From the NCBI GenBank assembly GCA_024449915.1, contig JAMZAV010001730.1:68762-132761 (forward strand): a DNA stretch of 64,000 bases, written 5' to 3'. Positions 34,853 to 46,229 of this stretch are shown piece after piece (position 1 is the stretch's first letter; every line of letters begins with the position of its first letter). The notes below the pieces were generated by a model. It worked only from the letters and a program-made list of their open reading frames with translations, made no database searches and was not told the DNA's origin. The stretch is from Sweltsa coloradensis. Taxonomy: Eukaryota > Arthropoda > Insecta > Plecoptera > Chloroperlidae. The translations under genes and the position numbers were made by a program.

Positions 34853-36788
34853 TACATATATATATATATAATTGCAATTATTCATGCTGCACTGTAGTTA
34901 AGACATCTTTAGTCAACTAGCAGTCCCTACCAGCGGCTAGCAACTAACACCATAGGCCTATGTAATGTGATTTGAAACTAAACTTCTAGAAATATAATCA
35001 TCAAGCTGAGAGATTTGAATGATTTTTAACATTAGAGAAAGAAAACTTACCACGAGATTGGTTCTTCACGAGCGCATTGAAAGTGCTTGGTGTCGTAGGA
35101 GAAGTCTTTAACGAGGCTTATTTATTGCTACAAAAGGATTTATTTCCTCTGCAAAATGGGTACTAAACGTTAATTACCTATTATATTTTTATACGTTTGA
35201 CTGTCGTTTTATTACTTACATATTATAAACAATGCCTGTTAAGTTTTAAATCAATGGCATGAAAATATTTAACGTCATAGAGGTGATAAATTTTTGGTTT
35301 TTCATTTTGGGGCCCGATTAATACAAACGAAAATTTTGATTAAATATTTTTGGAAGCTAGATACTAAATTTTGATCAAATAAGATGTTTGAACGTATAGG
35401 CGATAATTTTGTACCTTTCTTGTAAATTGTCTTGTTGTCTTGGTGTGTCAAGTTCCAGTCTTTAATTTAAAAACTTGTAATTTTTTCTGATCCAACGGAT
35501 TGCTGATCACCGGGAAAATTTTACATCTTTTACTTCGACAATGCTTCTTTTAGATTAAATATTATTTTTGAATTATAAACATTGACAAATTGACAAACAA
35601 ATCACGCCTTAATAATAATTATTATAATTCATAATTTCAATCTATATTGTCTGCTGGCCAAATTATTGGAAATGATCACAGGGATACAGCATACAATAAT
35701 CAGGAAAATTACAAAGTAAATGTTTAACCATTTATACATATGTTTGTTCTTAGAGTTTCGCGCACGTATTGTATGGTTGTTGTAACTAAATGATGTTGGA
35801 ACAAAGTGTTGTGATATAAGGGGGTATTCAGTATTCACCCACTGACAACAGATATATTTCCTACTGTCTACAAATTGGAATTTATCCAATTGTGTTCCAC
35901 TTCTTCAAAACACACACAAGCACACATACACGAACACACACACACACAAACACACAAGCAAACCGTTACAAGTGAGGTCCATGAATACACACCGACATTG
36001 ATTGAATTGACTTAAATATTGAATAAGTCCTGTATGCAAGTGGTGCAAAAATTGGAAGTGGTGGTGTATTTTGGTGCAAGATAAGTGCAAAATTCTGGTT
36101 CAAACAGAATGGTAATTGGTTTGAATTTGGGATGCCATTAATTCCCAGCAAACACAGTAGTGCAGGGCACGGTCTGGACACAAATTGTTCGTGCTGGCGG
36201 AGTGCCGGATAACAGGCATGTAACATTTTGTCCTGCCGGGCGCGTACTGGCGAGGCACTGCTGTTGATGGCAGAGCCATTTATATTCAAACTCTCTGTCC
36301 AGTAATGAGTAGATGGGCTTTTTTATTTTAAGTAAAGGCGCAAATGTTCAAACATTTATTGGTAGACTTTGCACGGATTAATAAATTTAAGTACAGATCA
36401 TTCTCCAGTTATTGTTATATCTACACGTCGTCTGTGTATATTATTGCCATCATTTTTAATGAAACAAGAGCAAGACTTGGTACGTATACCTAACCGAAAT
36501 AAAAAAAAGATAGAACGTATGCATCAAATTTTGCAATATTACTATGCTTTTAAATAGACTAATTTTTCTATTATTCAACGATGTTGTCTTCAAATTTTAA
36601 TGCGACATAATGCTTAATATCTTATTAACAACGTTCGAATAACTTTCGAAACATCAATATCGTTCTACTAAAAACAATCAATTATGGATGAAATACATTC
36701 AACATTGTAGTAAGTCGACGAATATTTGTATTCGAGGCAATGTTGATCAATTCCTTGGTTGGTCCTTGGTATAAGTGTTTTATGTTGA
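34853..36788. other. No gene recognised
   Basis: About 1.9 kb. A (TA)n run at 34857-34871 and an (AC)n-rich tract at 35911-35961 are the only structured parts. The small ORFs (35629-35889, 35966-36289 minus; 36369-36557 plus) have no domain I recognise. Confidence 0.4.
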
Positions 36789-37350
36789 CTAGACCGTTTC
36801 GCGAACGCTTTCTTTAGTCGCGTTGATGGATGAGCTTTTTTGTGAGTTTTTAGTTTGCGTGGGATCTCTTTACTTTTGGAAGTCCTTTTTGAACGCATTG
36901 TAGGTGATTGTTGTCAAGTTTCTATTGTTACTTGTTACATATATTAAAACCATTATTTCTATGAATCCTGTCTTACTTTTACAACTTTTTCTTCTAAAAG
37001 GTACTTCATCACCTTTACCTTAATGCCCATGTAAAATATGAACGTTGTAGCCCCACTCGTTTTGTCAAAATCGGTCCGAATGTCACCAAAATATCGCACT
37101 AAAAATCGGAAAAAAACGTAAGAGTACGATATTCATCAGAAATATTTCTTCAATTGTACCAAAAAACGTGGCAAGTTTAAGTTCGGCGATTTCAAAGGTC
37201 CCCTCCAATTTTCATTAAGGTCGCATATGCCGTTTGCCCGGTAGAGAGCGAACAAACAGACAAAAAAAAGCCAAAAAAACGGAAAAAAGAAACACCCGAG
37301 CTAATTTTTTGGGGGGTCAGTTTAATTGACGTCTTCGCTTTGCTTATCCA
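36789..37350 (-). mobile_element. HLE type A, variant 3' end (copy 10)
   Basis: Ends CTAGACCGTTTCGCGAACGC at 36789 (complement of the CGAA-type terminus) and TATCCA at 37350. Confidence 0.8.
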
Positions 37351-37686
37351 ATAATGAATTGAACTAAATTTAATGTTTTAGATACGTATACATCACTTTT
37401 CGAGGTTCGCAGAGTAGTAATACACATATATTTGCAGTTATAAAATTAAGCAAAAATTTGATATTGCTAAGTATGCTGTTTGATAGACAAGGGCTAATAA
37501 ACCTGTAATTTTTCTCTAGGTCCCAGGTCTCCTAGTAGATGCTTATTAATATTTTAAATGGCGAGGCCTATGAGACTTTATGCGTGACAATTTTTTAAAT
37601 TTCCTCATTGTCATACGCACTCACATACCGTAACGTACGCCTAGGATACGAACTCAAATACTGTAATGCGGAATGCCGTTTCTACA
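37351..37686. other. No recognised feature
   Basis: Spacer between two HLEs. Confidence 0.3.
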
Positions 37687-38402
37687 CTAGGAAAACGCTT
37701 AAGTCCTGCCGCGTTGATGGATGAGCTTTTTTAATATTTCTGTCTAATGATTACGATTTTAAGTGGGATCTTATTACTGTTTCTATAGTTATTTGTGTTA
37801 CTTGTTAATTATACACCAGTAAAAGGCTTATATTAAAACCTTCATTTCTATGAATTTTGACCAACTTTTTTCAGGCACTACGTTTATCATAATATTTATG
37901 TCAATGTAAAATATGAACATTGTATTCCCAACCGTTTGGTCAGAATCGGCCCAAATATCACGAAAATATCGTATTAAAAATTGTGAAAAACTAAAAAAAG
38001 TACGATTTCTATGAGAAATATTTCTTCAAATGTCTTTTAAATCATTACATATATAACTTCAGTGATTGTCAACGATTCCATAAAGTTTCATCAAGATCGG
38101 AGTAACTGTTTGCCAAATATCACGAAAATATCTCATAAAAAATCGGAAAAAATCGTAAAAGTACGATAATCATAAAGAATACTTATTTGATCGATTGTAC
38201 CAAAAAAAGTGGCAAGTCTAAGTTCAGAGATTTCGAAGGTCCCCTCAAATTTTCATCAAGATCGCATATATGCCATTTGCCCGGTAGTGAGCGATCAAAC
38301 AGACAAAAAAACAGCAAAAAACAAAACACCCGAGCTTTTTTTCTTGGGGTAACGTAAGTGAAAAAAATAAAGTAAAATTGAAGTCATCGCTTCGCTCATC
38401 CA
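37687..38402 (-). mobile_element. HLE type A (copy 11)
   Basis: Complete 3' end; the 5' end is CATCCAT, so the usual flanking T is an A on the element strand. It has an extra internal block, with the AATATCACGAAAATA-like segment present twice. Confidence 0.8.
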
Positions 38403-38479
38403 TTAAGGATAATTTTTATAAAGTAGTACTAATTGCTATGGTAATGACTTATTAAAATGTTAAATAACAGGCGGCCCGA

Positions 38480-39041
38480 AGAATTGCTTTCTGTACGCAT
38501 TGTAGGTAATTGTTGTCACGTTTCTATAGTAACTTGTTAATTATTGTTATAAAACCTAAAAAAACTCATTTTAAAACCTTTATTTTATGGATTATGCCCA
38601 ACCTTTTCAATGTTTTCTTTTCAAAGGTACTACAGCACCATAACCTTAATGTCCATGTAAAATATGAAGGTGATAGCCCCACCCGTTTGGTCAGAATCGG
38701 CCAAAATGTAACGAAAATATCGCGCTAAAAATCGAAAAAAATCGTACAAGTACGATATTCATGAGAAATATTTCTTCGATGGTAACCAAAAACGTAGCAA
38801 GTCTAAGTTCAGAGATTTCGAAGGTCACCTCCAATTTTCATCAAGATCGCATATGCCATTTGCCCGGTAGAGAGCGAACAAACAGACAAAAAAACAAAAA
38901 AAAAAACAAAAAAAACAAAAACAAAAACAAACAAACAAACAAACAAACAAACAAACAAACAAACAAACAAACAAACAAACAAACACACGAGCTAAATATT
39001 TTGGGGGTCAGTGAAATTTAAGTCTTTGCTTCGCTCATCCA
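38480..39041 (-). mobile_element. HLE type A, 3' truncated, with long (AAAC)n (copy 12)
   Basis: The CTAG end is missing. The microsatellite slot has expanded to about 60 bp of AAAC repeats at 38927-38986, explaining the TNKQTNKQ-type ORF. Confidence 0.78.
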
Positions 39042-39073
39042 ATTAGTTGTTCAGCAATTGTTAATGTGTTGTA

Positions 39074-39125
39074 CTAGGAAGTTTCGCAAACGCCTTTTTT
39101 AGTCGCGTTGATGGATGAGCATTTT
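39074..39125 (-). mobile_element. HLE 3' terminal fragment (copy 13)
   Basis: Only the CGCAAACGC-type terminus, hairpin and GGATGAGC subterminal repeat remain. Copy 14 begins immediately after them. Confidence 0.7.
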
Positions 39126-39207
39126 TGGATAAGCGTAGCGAGCGTAGCTAGCAAAGCAAAGATTCCATTTCACTACACTGAAGAAAAAAATCCGGAATGT
39201 TTTTTTC

Positions 39208-39249
<42 letters not shown>

Positions 39250-39923
39250 GTATTTTGTCTGTCTGTTAACACGATTCCGGCTAAACCAATACTCCGATTG
39301 CCATGAAATTTCATGGAGGCCTTCGAAATCTCTGAACTGAGAACTGCCACGTTTTTGAGCGCAATTGGGAAATTTTTTCTCATAAAAAACGCAATTTTAC
39401 GATTTTTTTCGATTTTTAAAAACATTCTTCGACTTATAACACCTACATGCTTTAACCGATTGTAATGATTTTTTCACAGAACCTTAATTTCATAAATTCA
39501 AATATTCGTGCGAAATTAGAGCGTAATCGACAAATTATTTCTCATGAAAATCGAAATTTTACGTGTTTTTTCTTTTTTAAAACAATTCTTTGACTTAATT
39601 ACACCTACATGCTTTATCCTATTGTAATTATTTTTTCACATAACCTTAGTTTCATGATTTAATATATTCGAGTTAAATTTGAGCGCAATCGTATATTTAT
39701 TTCTTATGAAAATTGCAATTTTACGATTTTTTTCTTTGTTAAAAATTACGATTAATTAAAAAAAATTAGTAATTTTTTTATGTAATTTAATTTAATTAAA
39801 AAAAAATCTTTGACTTAGTAATGATTTTTTCACAGAACAACAGAAAATCCGCGTAACACATGGCAGCTCAATTCACCAATTACGCTCATCCAACAACGCG
39901 GCGGGACTTAAGCGTTTTCCTAG
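39126..39923 (+). mobile_element. HLE type B, full length, with (TTTC)n (copy 14)
   Basis: Its slot carries about 11 TTTC units at 39206-39249. Its CCTAG end is followed by the start of copy 15 after a single shared T. Confidence 0.85.
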
Positions 39924-39924
39924 T

Positions 39925-40699
39925 TGGATGAGCGTAGCGAGCGTTGCGAGCGAAGCGAAGATTCCATTTCACTACCCTGGAGAAAAAAATCCGGAATGTT
40001 TTTTTTTTTTCTTTTTTTTTTTGTATTTTTGTCTGTTTGTTAGCACGATTCCGGCTAAACCGATACTCCGATTGCGATGAAATTTTATTGAGACCTTTGA
40101 AATCTCTGAACTTAGAACTGCCACGTTTTTGAGCACAATCGAAAAAAAAATTCCCATAAAAATCGCAATTTTACGATTTTTTTCGATTTTTAAAAAATTT
40201 CTTCGATTTATAATACCTACACGCTTTGTTCGATTGTAATGATTTTTTCACAGAACCTTTATTTTATGAATTTATATATTCGTGGAAAATTTAAGCGCAA
40301 TCAAATAATTATTTCTTATAAAAATCGCAATTTTACGCGTTTTTTCTTTTTTAAAACAATTCTTTGACAAATAACACCTACATTCTTTATCCGATTGTAA
40401 TGATTTTTTCACAGAACCTTAATTTTATGAATTCAATATTCGTGTAAAATTTGAGCACAATCGAATAATTATTTCTTATGGAAATCGAAATTTTACGATT
40501 TTTTTCTTTTTTTAAATTGCGATTAATTAAAAAAATTAAAAATTAAAGTTTATTTTTTATTTATTTTAAATTATTTTTAAAAAAATCATCAACTTAGTAA
40601 TGATTTTTTCACAGAACAGAAAATTCACATATCACATGGCAGCTCAATGCACCAATTACGCTCATCCAACAACGCGGCGGGACTTAAGCGTTTTCCTAG
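39925..40699 (+). mobile_element. HLE type B, full length, tandem with copy 14 (copy 15)
   Basis: Starts TGGATGAGCG directly after CCTAGT of copy 14, giving a head-to-tail dimer. Ends CGTTTTCCTAG at 40699. Confidence 0.86.
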
Positions 40700-41208
40700 T
40701 ATAGTGTAATTCTAGTTCGAGAATTATTGTGAACGAGCTCATATCACAAACAAGTTTCTGTAGTTTTAAGTTTAAAGTGTTAAAAGGGGGGATTGTATGT
40801 CCTATACTAGCCATTTTTAAGATACAGTTAAGATTTTTTTTTCCCTTAGATTCTGTACACCTGTTAGTAACTACTGACCTAGGATATTTGGTATTGAAGA
40901 AGAACTTAATTTTTTATAAATTTTCTTACAAGATATGAAATAAATTTAATTTTTTATGAATTTTTGATGCAAATTATTTAATTACTTAGCTTATGCAACA
41001 CTTACACAAATTATCCTACGTCAGTAGTTTCAATATAGTAGCATTTACCTACTTAAAAAATTTCAGGTCAATTGAGTAATATTTACTCCATTTATGGCGT
41101 ATAGATCTCGAAAATTTGTAGTTTTGAGATACGGAGACCCAAAGTTTTGGAATGAAACATGTTAGCAATACCTGTTGTCTAGTATGCTCCAGCTTCATAG
41201 TCTGGATT
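40700..41208 (-). other. 3' flank of the MULE (displaced end of CDS and UTR)
   Basis: On the minus strand 41208-41179 gives about nine codons (NPDYEAGAY) ending in TAG, in the frame expected if the LINE at 41221-44163 is ignored. I infer this to be the original C terminus of the MULE transposase. The sequence beyond (CCAAAACTTTGGGTCTCC, complement at about 41130-41150) would be its 3' UTR. I did not find the terminal inverted repeat. Confidence 0.5.
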
Positions 41209-41477
41209 TTCCTGGTCTTTTCTTTTATTTATTTATTTATTTATTTATTTAACGTCTATCCTATTCAGTTATAAAAACTGATTTACAAAGGAGGACAACT
41301 AAAATAAATCTAATTACATAGATGCAGAAACAACAATAAACTACATTTTCGTAGATATTTGAAATAGTAGCATTACAACAACAATGCATTTAAACACAAC
41401 AATTTTGGTAACAAATAAAAAAAATATATATTATATGCATTTAATGAATGAATCAAATATAAAAAAGGGTGTAGAAT

Positions 41478-41633
41478 GAAAAGAAAAGAAAAGAAAGGGG
41501 GGGAAAAAGGAAAAAAGAAAGAAAAAGACAAAGAAAAAAAAAAAAAAGAAAAAGAAAAAAAAAAAAGAAAAAAGAAAGAAAGAAAGAAAAAAAGAAAAAA
41601 AAAACATTAAAAAAGAAAAACGAAAAGAAAAAA
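41478..41633 (+). repeat. Purine-only A/G tract
   Basis: About 155 bp made almost only of A and G (AAAG, AAAAG, GGGG) in the presumed 3' UTR of the LINE. On the LINE strand it is pure pyrimidine. Confidence 0.85.
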
Positions 41634-42299
41634 AACTGATTTATTAGACGATCCCACTCAAACGAATATGAGGTTTGCCAAAAATCAGGAACAGCAAATC
41701 AGGGAGTAATCCATCTTTCGCGGAAGAAACCACCGAACGCGAATCTTCATTCTTGTGTTCAACCATCATTCTTGTGTTCAAATCTTGATAACAATTAAGT
41801 GCAAAAGATCTTGACTCTAATATATAATTATATCAGATATATAATTATTTAAAATTGTTCAAGTCAAAAACTGATCACAGCAATGATACAGGACACCTAA
41901 CTCAAGTTGCAAGTTCCACCAGTGGGCGGCAACCAGACAATCTAGGCAGGAAAATATCAATTGAAAATACATTGAATACATCAAAATCAAAGCAATAATG
42001 AACAAACAAAGAGAACAGCAAAATCATAAATAAGAACATATGAAGATAAATTAACATTACATAAACACAGAGACAATGCCCCACAAATAAATAGTAAAAA
42101 TCAATTCTTCTTTGTTCTTCGATTCATTATCATTGCTTCAATTTTACTTTTAAATTGTACTATTCCTAGCTCAGTAAACTGGCTTCTAATATCATAAGAA
42201 ATTGAATTCCAAAAGGATACTCCTCTGTACAAGAATGACTTTCTTAATGATTCAGAAATTAATTTATGAACTTTCAAAGAGTTTATTAGAAAATAATTT

Positions 42300-43049
42300 C
42301 TATCTCAAAATAATTGATAGTACGCTACATTTCATTCTTTCCTCAATCGTGAAGCAATCAGATTGTAAATCTTGGCTCATAGGAATTGAATCAAACAGAT
42401 GGTCAATTCTCTTCTGAAGTACAACATATTCGGTAGAAGGTCTTACTGCCCAAACCACTAAACAATAATCAATAATAGAGTGAATATAAGAATCTACAAG
42501 TAACCTCAACATTCTCTCTGTTACAAACCTCTTCATTCTACTTATAATTCCTATTGCTGATGATACTTTATTACATACATATTCATAATGTTTCTTAAAA
42601 TTTAAATTACAATCTAAGAAAACTCCAAGATATTTAAATTCATATACTCTAGAAATTAGCTTACCATTACAATTCAACGTCAAATGAATATCATTCGTGC
42701 TTCTATCATTAGCCTTATGAAAAATCATAAAATTTGTTTTACTATAATTAATATCAAGTTCCTGAGTTTTAAACCAATCATCCATCCTCTTTAAAACTTC
42801 TTGAAGACGTCTTACGATCTCTTCAACATCCACACCTTCTAAATAAAAGACCAAGTCATCAGCATATAAGATATAATTGATTCCTCCCATTATCGTAGAT
42901 ATATCATCTATGTAAAGAATAAATAAAAGGGGTCCTAATATTGATCCTTGTGGTACTCCACAAAATATATTGAATACTTTTGAACTATATTTTGCAAGAT
43001 TGATAAACATTTTTCTTTTTAAAAAATAATCCGCCAATATTGATAACAA
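42300..43049 (-). pseudogene. LINE reverse transcriptase, C-terminal half
   Basis: Encodes GVPQGSILGPLLFILYIDDI (residues about 32-51) and ILYADDLVFY with the catalytic YADD (about 60-69), then ELDINYSKTNFMIF and EFKYLGVFLDCNLNFKKH. These are RT palm and thumb motifs of a CR1/Jockey-type element. The protein continues the frame broken near 43085 and itself shifts near 42290, beyond which the tail (RKSFLYRGVSFWNSISYD) lies in another frame. Confidence 0.85.
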
Positions 43050-43084
43050 ATAAGGACTTATGTTATACCTGGTTTTTAGTTTTA

Positions 43085-43684
43085 TTAAAAGAGGTAAAAA
43101 GGTACTGAATCAAATGCTTTCCTAAGATCAACAAAAACAGCTCCAACCTTACCATTCCGCTTGTCAATCCCTTTATAGATAAAATCTGTAAATGCTAGAA
43201 GGGCACTTTGCGTTGATCTACCTTTCCTAAAACCATGTTGGTTTTCACTTAAACCTTCAGATGCATCCACTTCATGTAATAACCTCTTGTGCAAAATATT
43301 TTCAATAATTTTCCCTACAATTGGAAGAGTTGATATAGGTCGATAAGAATTCCTATCACTCTTTTTACCTTTACCCTTATAAATAGGTGTTACCCTTGCC
43401 AATTTCAGCTGTGTTGGGAAATCACCTACAAGAAAGAAATGGGAAATTAGATACGCCAATAATCCGACTATTGATGCGCATTTCTTGAATACTATGCATG
43501 GAATCTCTTGAAGTGTTGTCGAGCTTTTAATTTTAAGGCGTTTAATTGCTGAAACAACTTCTTCATTAGTTACCTTTACATGCGGGAGATCATCTGCTTC
43601 TATTCTAATTAAATCTTTAAACTTACCAATTTCACTGGAAAAATCTACATCGTTCACAACAAAACTTATCTGTAACAACAGCAA
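43085..43684 (-). pseudogene. LINE reverse transcriptase, N-terminal half
   Basis: Encodes the first RT motifs: KLARVTPIYKGKGKKSDRNS then YRPISTLPIVGKIIE, HGFRKGRSTQ and VFVDLRKAFDSVP with the first catalytic Asp. It breaks right after this motif and resumes in another frame at 43049. A frameshift at about 43680 separates it from the upstream pre-RT segment. Confidence 0.82.
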
Positions 43685-44088
43685 ATGTCAGGATTAGACG
43701 TGTAGGATACCCCATTCTCTGTCAATGAGGCTATGCTACACTCTTTTTTCACTTTGTTACCTGTCAACTTATTATAAACTGACCATAAAGATTTTGAAGA
43801 AATATCATTATCAAAAGAAGACTTAAAATGCTCACGCTTAGAAAAACGAATCTGATTATTTACCTTATTTATAACTTTTTTGTATTCCTCCCACGTTGAA
43901 TGCCTTCTAAAAATTCTGAATTCTTTGCGCAAGTGGTCTCTCCTATGCATGGATTTCCTAATCTCTGCTGTTAACCATGGGGCTGGCTTACCTTTAACTC
44001 TTAATTTCAAGGGGTGTGCATGCTCATTTAGAGGTTCTACGACTACTTTAACAAACATTTCTAATTTATCATCTGCACTCTCCGCCAT
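43666..44088 (-). pseudogene. LINE ORF2 pre-RT segment
   Basis: Encodes PAPWLTAEIRKSMHRRDHLR and SLWSVYNKLTGNK, a conserved region between endonuclease and RT. The in-frame coding sequence extends back to about 44160 (NYKNVDWKQVDEDILSG), where it abuts the tandem stops of the MULE ORF. The endonuclease is missing, so this is the 5' truncation point. Confidence 0.75.
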
Positions 44089-44163
44089 ACCAATTTGGTT
44101 AATGGGACCACTTAAGATATCTTCATCTACTTGCTTCCAATCAACATTCTTATAATTCCCTTA

Positions 44164-45951
44164 TTATTCCTGACCTTCTTCAAGTCGTCTCTTTGCATTT
44201 CTTTTGGCAGTCCTTGCAGATTTTGACATTTCAAGGGCAGCTTTCTCCGCTTTTGCTATGCGAACGTTGTCCAATGTACGAAGCTGTTGAAGCGTGTTGT
44301 GTCCAGGTTGCATCCCGAGTTCTTCCAGTATTTTTACTCGTCCAATATTTCCATCGTTGAACACTACGACTGCATCATGGACACCAACCTGCATTGTGTC
44401 ATGACCAACAAAAGTTTTTTTGGGGATACGTGCCCAAATCGTGCTATTGAAGCTCTCGTTGGGGTTTTGGGTTTTCCCGTGGAGACATTTATTCAAAAGA
44501 TCAGGATTAGACAAGTCCTTGAAAATAGGTTTGATTTTGTCCATAACAGCTGAAGGTAGTGAGTTGTTATGTTGGTAAGTATCACCAGTCACAAGTGCAC
44601 GGTTGAATTTACACCATGACTGGTCACCCGTAGGACACAACCCGTGCTGAGGATTATCATCCGTAGATAATTTATGAAAAAATACTGCCCATACCGCTTG
44701 TTTCATATCGGCTAAACTATTAGTGTTTCTCCTTATGGCTAGGCCATAGTAGTTCTGAATCAAATCAATCTCAGAATCGGTTAGCCGATTACGTCCACCA
44801 AGAGCTTTACCGTCACTAAGTTTGGTGCCAGTCAAAGATTTCTTCAGTTTTCGAAGGCGGCTCCCCATTCTCTTCTGAACGTGGCCTACACATTCTAGTT
44901 TTTCCACTACAAAGTCCTTACCATATGGCTTAGATTCATTGACTTTCATAAAACCCTTGCTGTCTCCATCACCTAAATATTGTAAATATCGTAAACCTCT
45001 GGCTTCCATTGAACGTTGGAAGATTGCCACCGCACCTTGCACTTCCATGCCACCGCTGGAGCCCTGGTAGTTAGCGACGCATACAGGCGAGTGCAAATCT
45101 TTTTTCTCCTGGGTAGTAGTTTTGTTCACTGTGCAGCCCTGGCAATATTTTGACAGACACTGTACGTCAAGAACTTTGCCAGTGTACATACTGGTTGCTG
45201 TGACAACACCATTTATGGAAGTGTGGCCTGGCTTTTGCCAGGATCCGTCAATTGCTACAGCTGTGTTCTGGTCCTGATCATTTAGTGACAATATTTCTTC
45301 AGCTGCAGCAACCATGGACCTAGTTGCTACCTCACTAGTGGCTTTGGATAGTGTTTGGATGTAATTTGAAAACCAACTTGGAGGTTGGGGCAAGTTCATA
45401 TTAGCACAGAACAACTTGGCGGATTGTTGGCCGCAACCAATGGACCGCAAAGCATAAATAAATCTAATGTTTACTTCACTGAAAGATGATGTTAGTTTCT
45501 CTGAAGTTTTAAGCACAGAACTTTTAGCACAATTACAAGACAATGACAACTCACAAGCTAGACCTGATCGTTTATCAAAGTTTTCTACTAGTTCTACAGG
45601 TTTTTTGCACTGTTTGCACACTGTTGCTGAAGCCAAAAAATCTTTAAGAAGTTGAATATCCATCAACACATAACCAGACTTTTTTATATCACTTTCATAT
45701 CGATCATACTTAGCTTCAAAAGAACACAGTTTTCTCCTAGAGGCACTAGGAGGTGTCAGTGCCTCATCTTCTAACCCTCCTGAACCTGAAGCAAGAGCTA
45801 GAGTTGGGTCTAGGCCTAGGCCTACGGTAAGCCCATCATCAATAACCTCAACTGTCACATGTTCTAGGCCAAGATCAACTGGGTTTTTCTTGATAGTATG
45901 TCGATTACCAGTAAACTTGCGAGTTTTAAAAATCTTTTTAGTACCACCCAT
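44164..45951 (-). CDS. Mutator-like (MULE) transposase, 595 aa, open
   Basis: A DDE transposase of the Mutator-like type widespread in invertebrates; it would cut the element out and join it to new DNA. An N-terminal zinc-binding-like group is formed by C112-x2-C115 with C133, C139 and C141. The catalytic core candidates are D235 (AVAIDGSW), D328/D330 (YLGDGDSKGF) and E499 (NPNESFN). Between the second Asp and the Glu lies C354-x2-H357 (CVGHVQKRMG), the C-x2-H typical of Mutator transposases. The C terminus is Lys/Arg-rich. No frameshift or internal stop interrupts 595 codons. The ORF ends at tandem TAA codons that come from the inserted LINE; about nine original codons appear at 41208-41179. 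Start at ATG 45951 (CAATGGGTGG). Catalytic assignments are by motif only. Confidence 0.88.
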   Translation of the reverse strand: MGGTKKIFKTRKFTGNRHTIKKNPVDLGLEHVTVEVIDDGLTVGLGLDPTLALASGSGGLEDEALTPPSASRRKLCSFEAKYDRYESDIKKSGYVLMDIQLLKDFLASATVCKQCKKPVELVENFDKRSGLACELSLSCNCAKSSVLKTSEKLTSSFSEVNIRFIYALRSIGCGQQSAKLFCANMNLPQPPSWFSNYIQTLSKATSEVATRSMVAAAEEILSLNDQDQNTAVAIDGSWQKPGHTSINGVVTATSMYTGKVLDVQCLSKYCQGCTVNKTTTQEKKDLHSPVCVANYQGSSGGMEVQGAVAIFQRSMEARGLRYLQYLGDGDSKGFMKVNESKPYGKDFVVEKLECVGHVQKRMGSRLRKLKKSLTGTKLSDGKALGGRNRLTDSEIDLIQNYYGLAIRRNTNSLADMKQAVWAVFFHKLSTDDNPQHGLCPTGDQSWCKFNRALVTGDTYQHNNSLPSAVMDKIKPIFKDLSNPDLLNKCLHGKTQNPNESFNSTIWARIPKKTFVGHDTMQVGVHDAVVVFNDGNIGRVKILEELGMQPGHNTLQQLRTLDNVRIAKAEKAALEMSKSARTAKRNAKRRLEEGQE

Positions 45952-46229
45952 TGTAACACACGGTAAATAAATATCTACTTAGTGTAATAGCAAACTTTAC
46001 TGCCAGGAGTAACTTCAAAACAATCAAGTGACAGCAAAACATAAATTTAGCCTAAAATTCCTCCAAATGTATGTAGGTGTACCAATCGTAAATACTAAAC
46101 TAACTTAACAAAAATGAAAACCACCGCCGCCAAGATTTATGGAGGCAAATGATTTAAATTCAAAATCGTAATATATTTATGTTACGAAAGCAGTGAAGTT
46201 TAAACCAAAAAAAAAAAGTGAAGCAGTGA
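45952..46229 (-). other. 5' flank of the MULE
   Basis: Presumed promoter/UTR of the transposase. A terminal inverted repeat was sought; only an AAAACCACCGCCGCCAAGA stretch near 46117-46135 stands out as a possible edge. Unproven. Confidence 0.35.

Larger units (their letters stand above)
41221..44163 (-). mobile_element. 5'-truncated LINE inserted in the MULE 3' end
   Basis: Minus-strand order: pre-RT segment, RT in two frames, C-terminal tail (RGVSFWNSISYDIRSQF near 42200), 3' UTR with a purine-only tract (41478-41633), and an (AAAT)n tail at 41222-41251. Flanking TTCCTGGTC (41209-41217) and TTCCTGACC (44167-44175) look like a diverged target duplication. No endonuclease remains. Confidence 0.78.
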
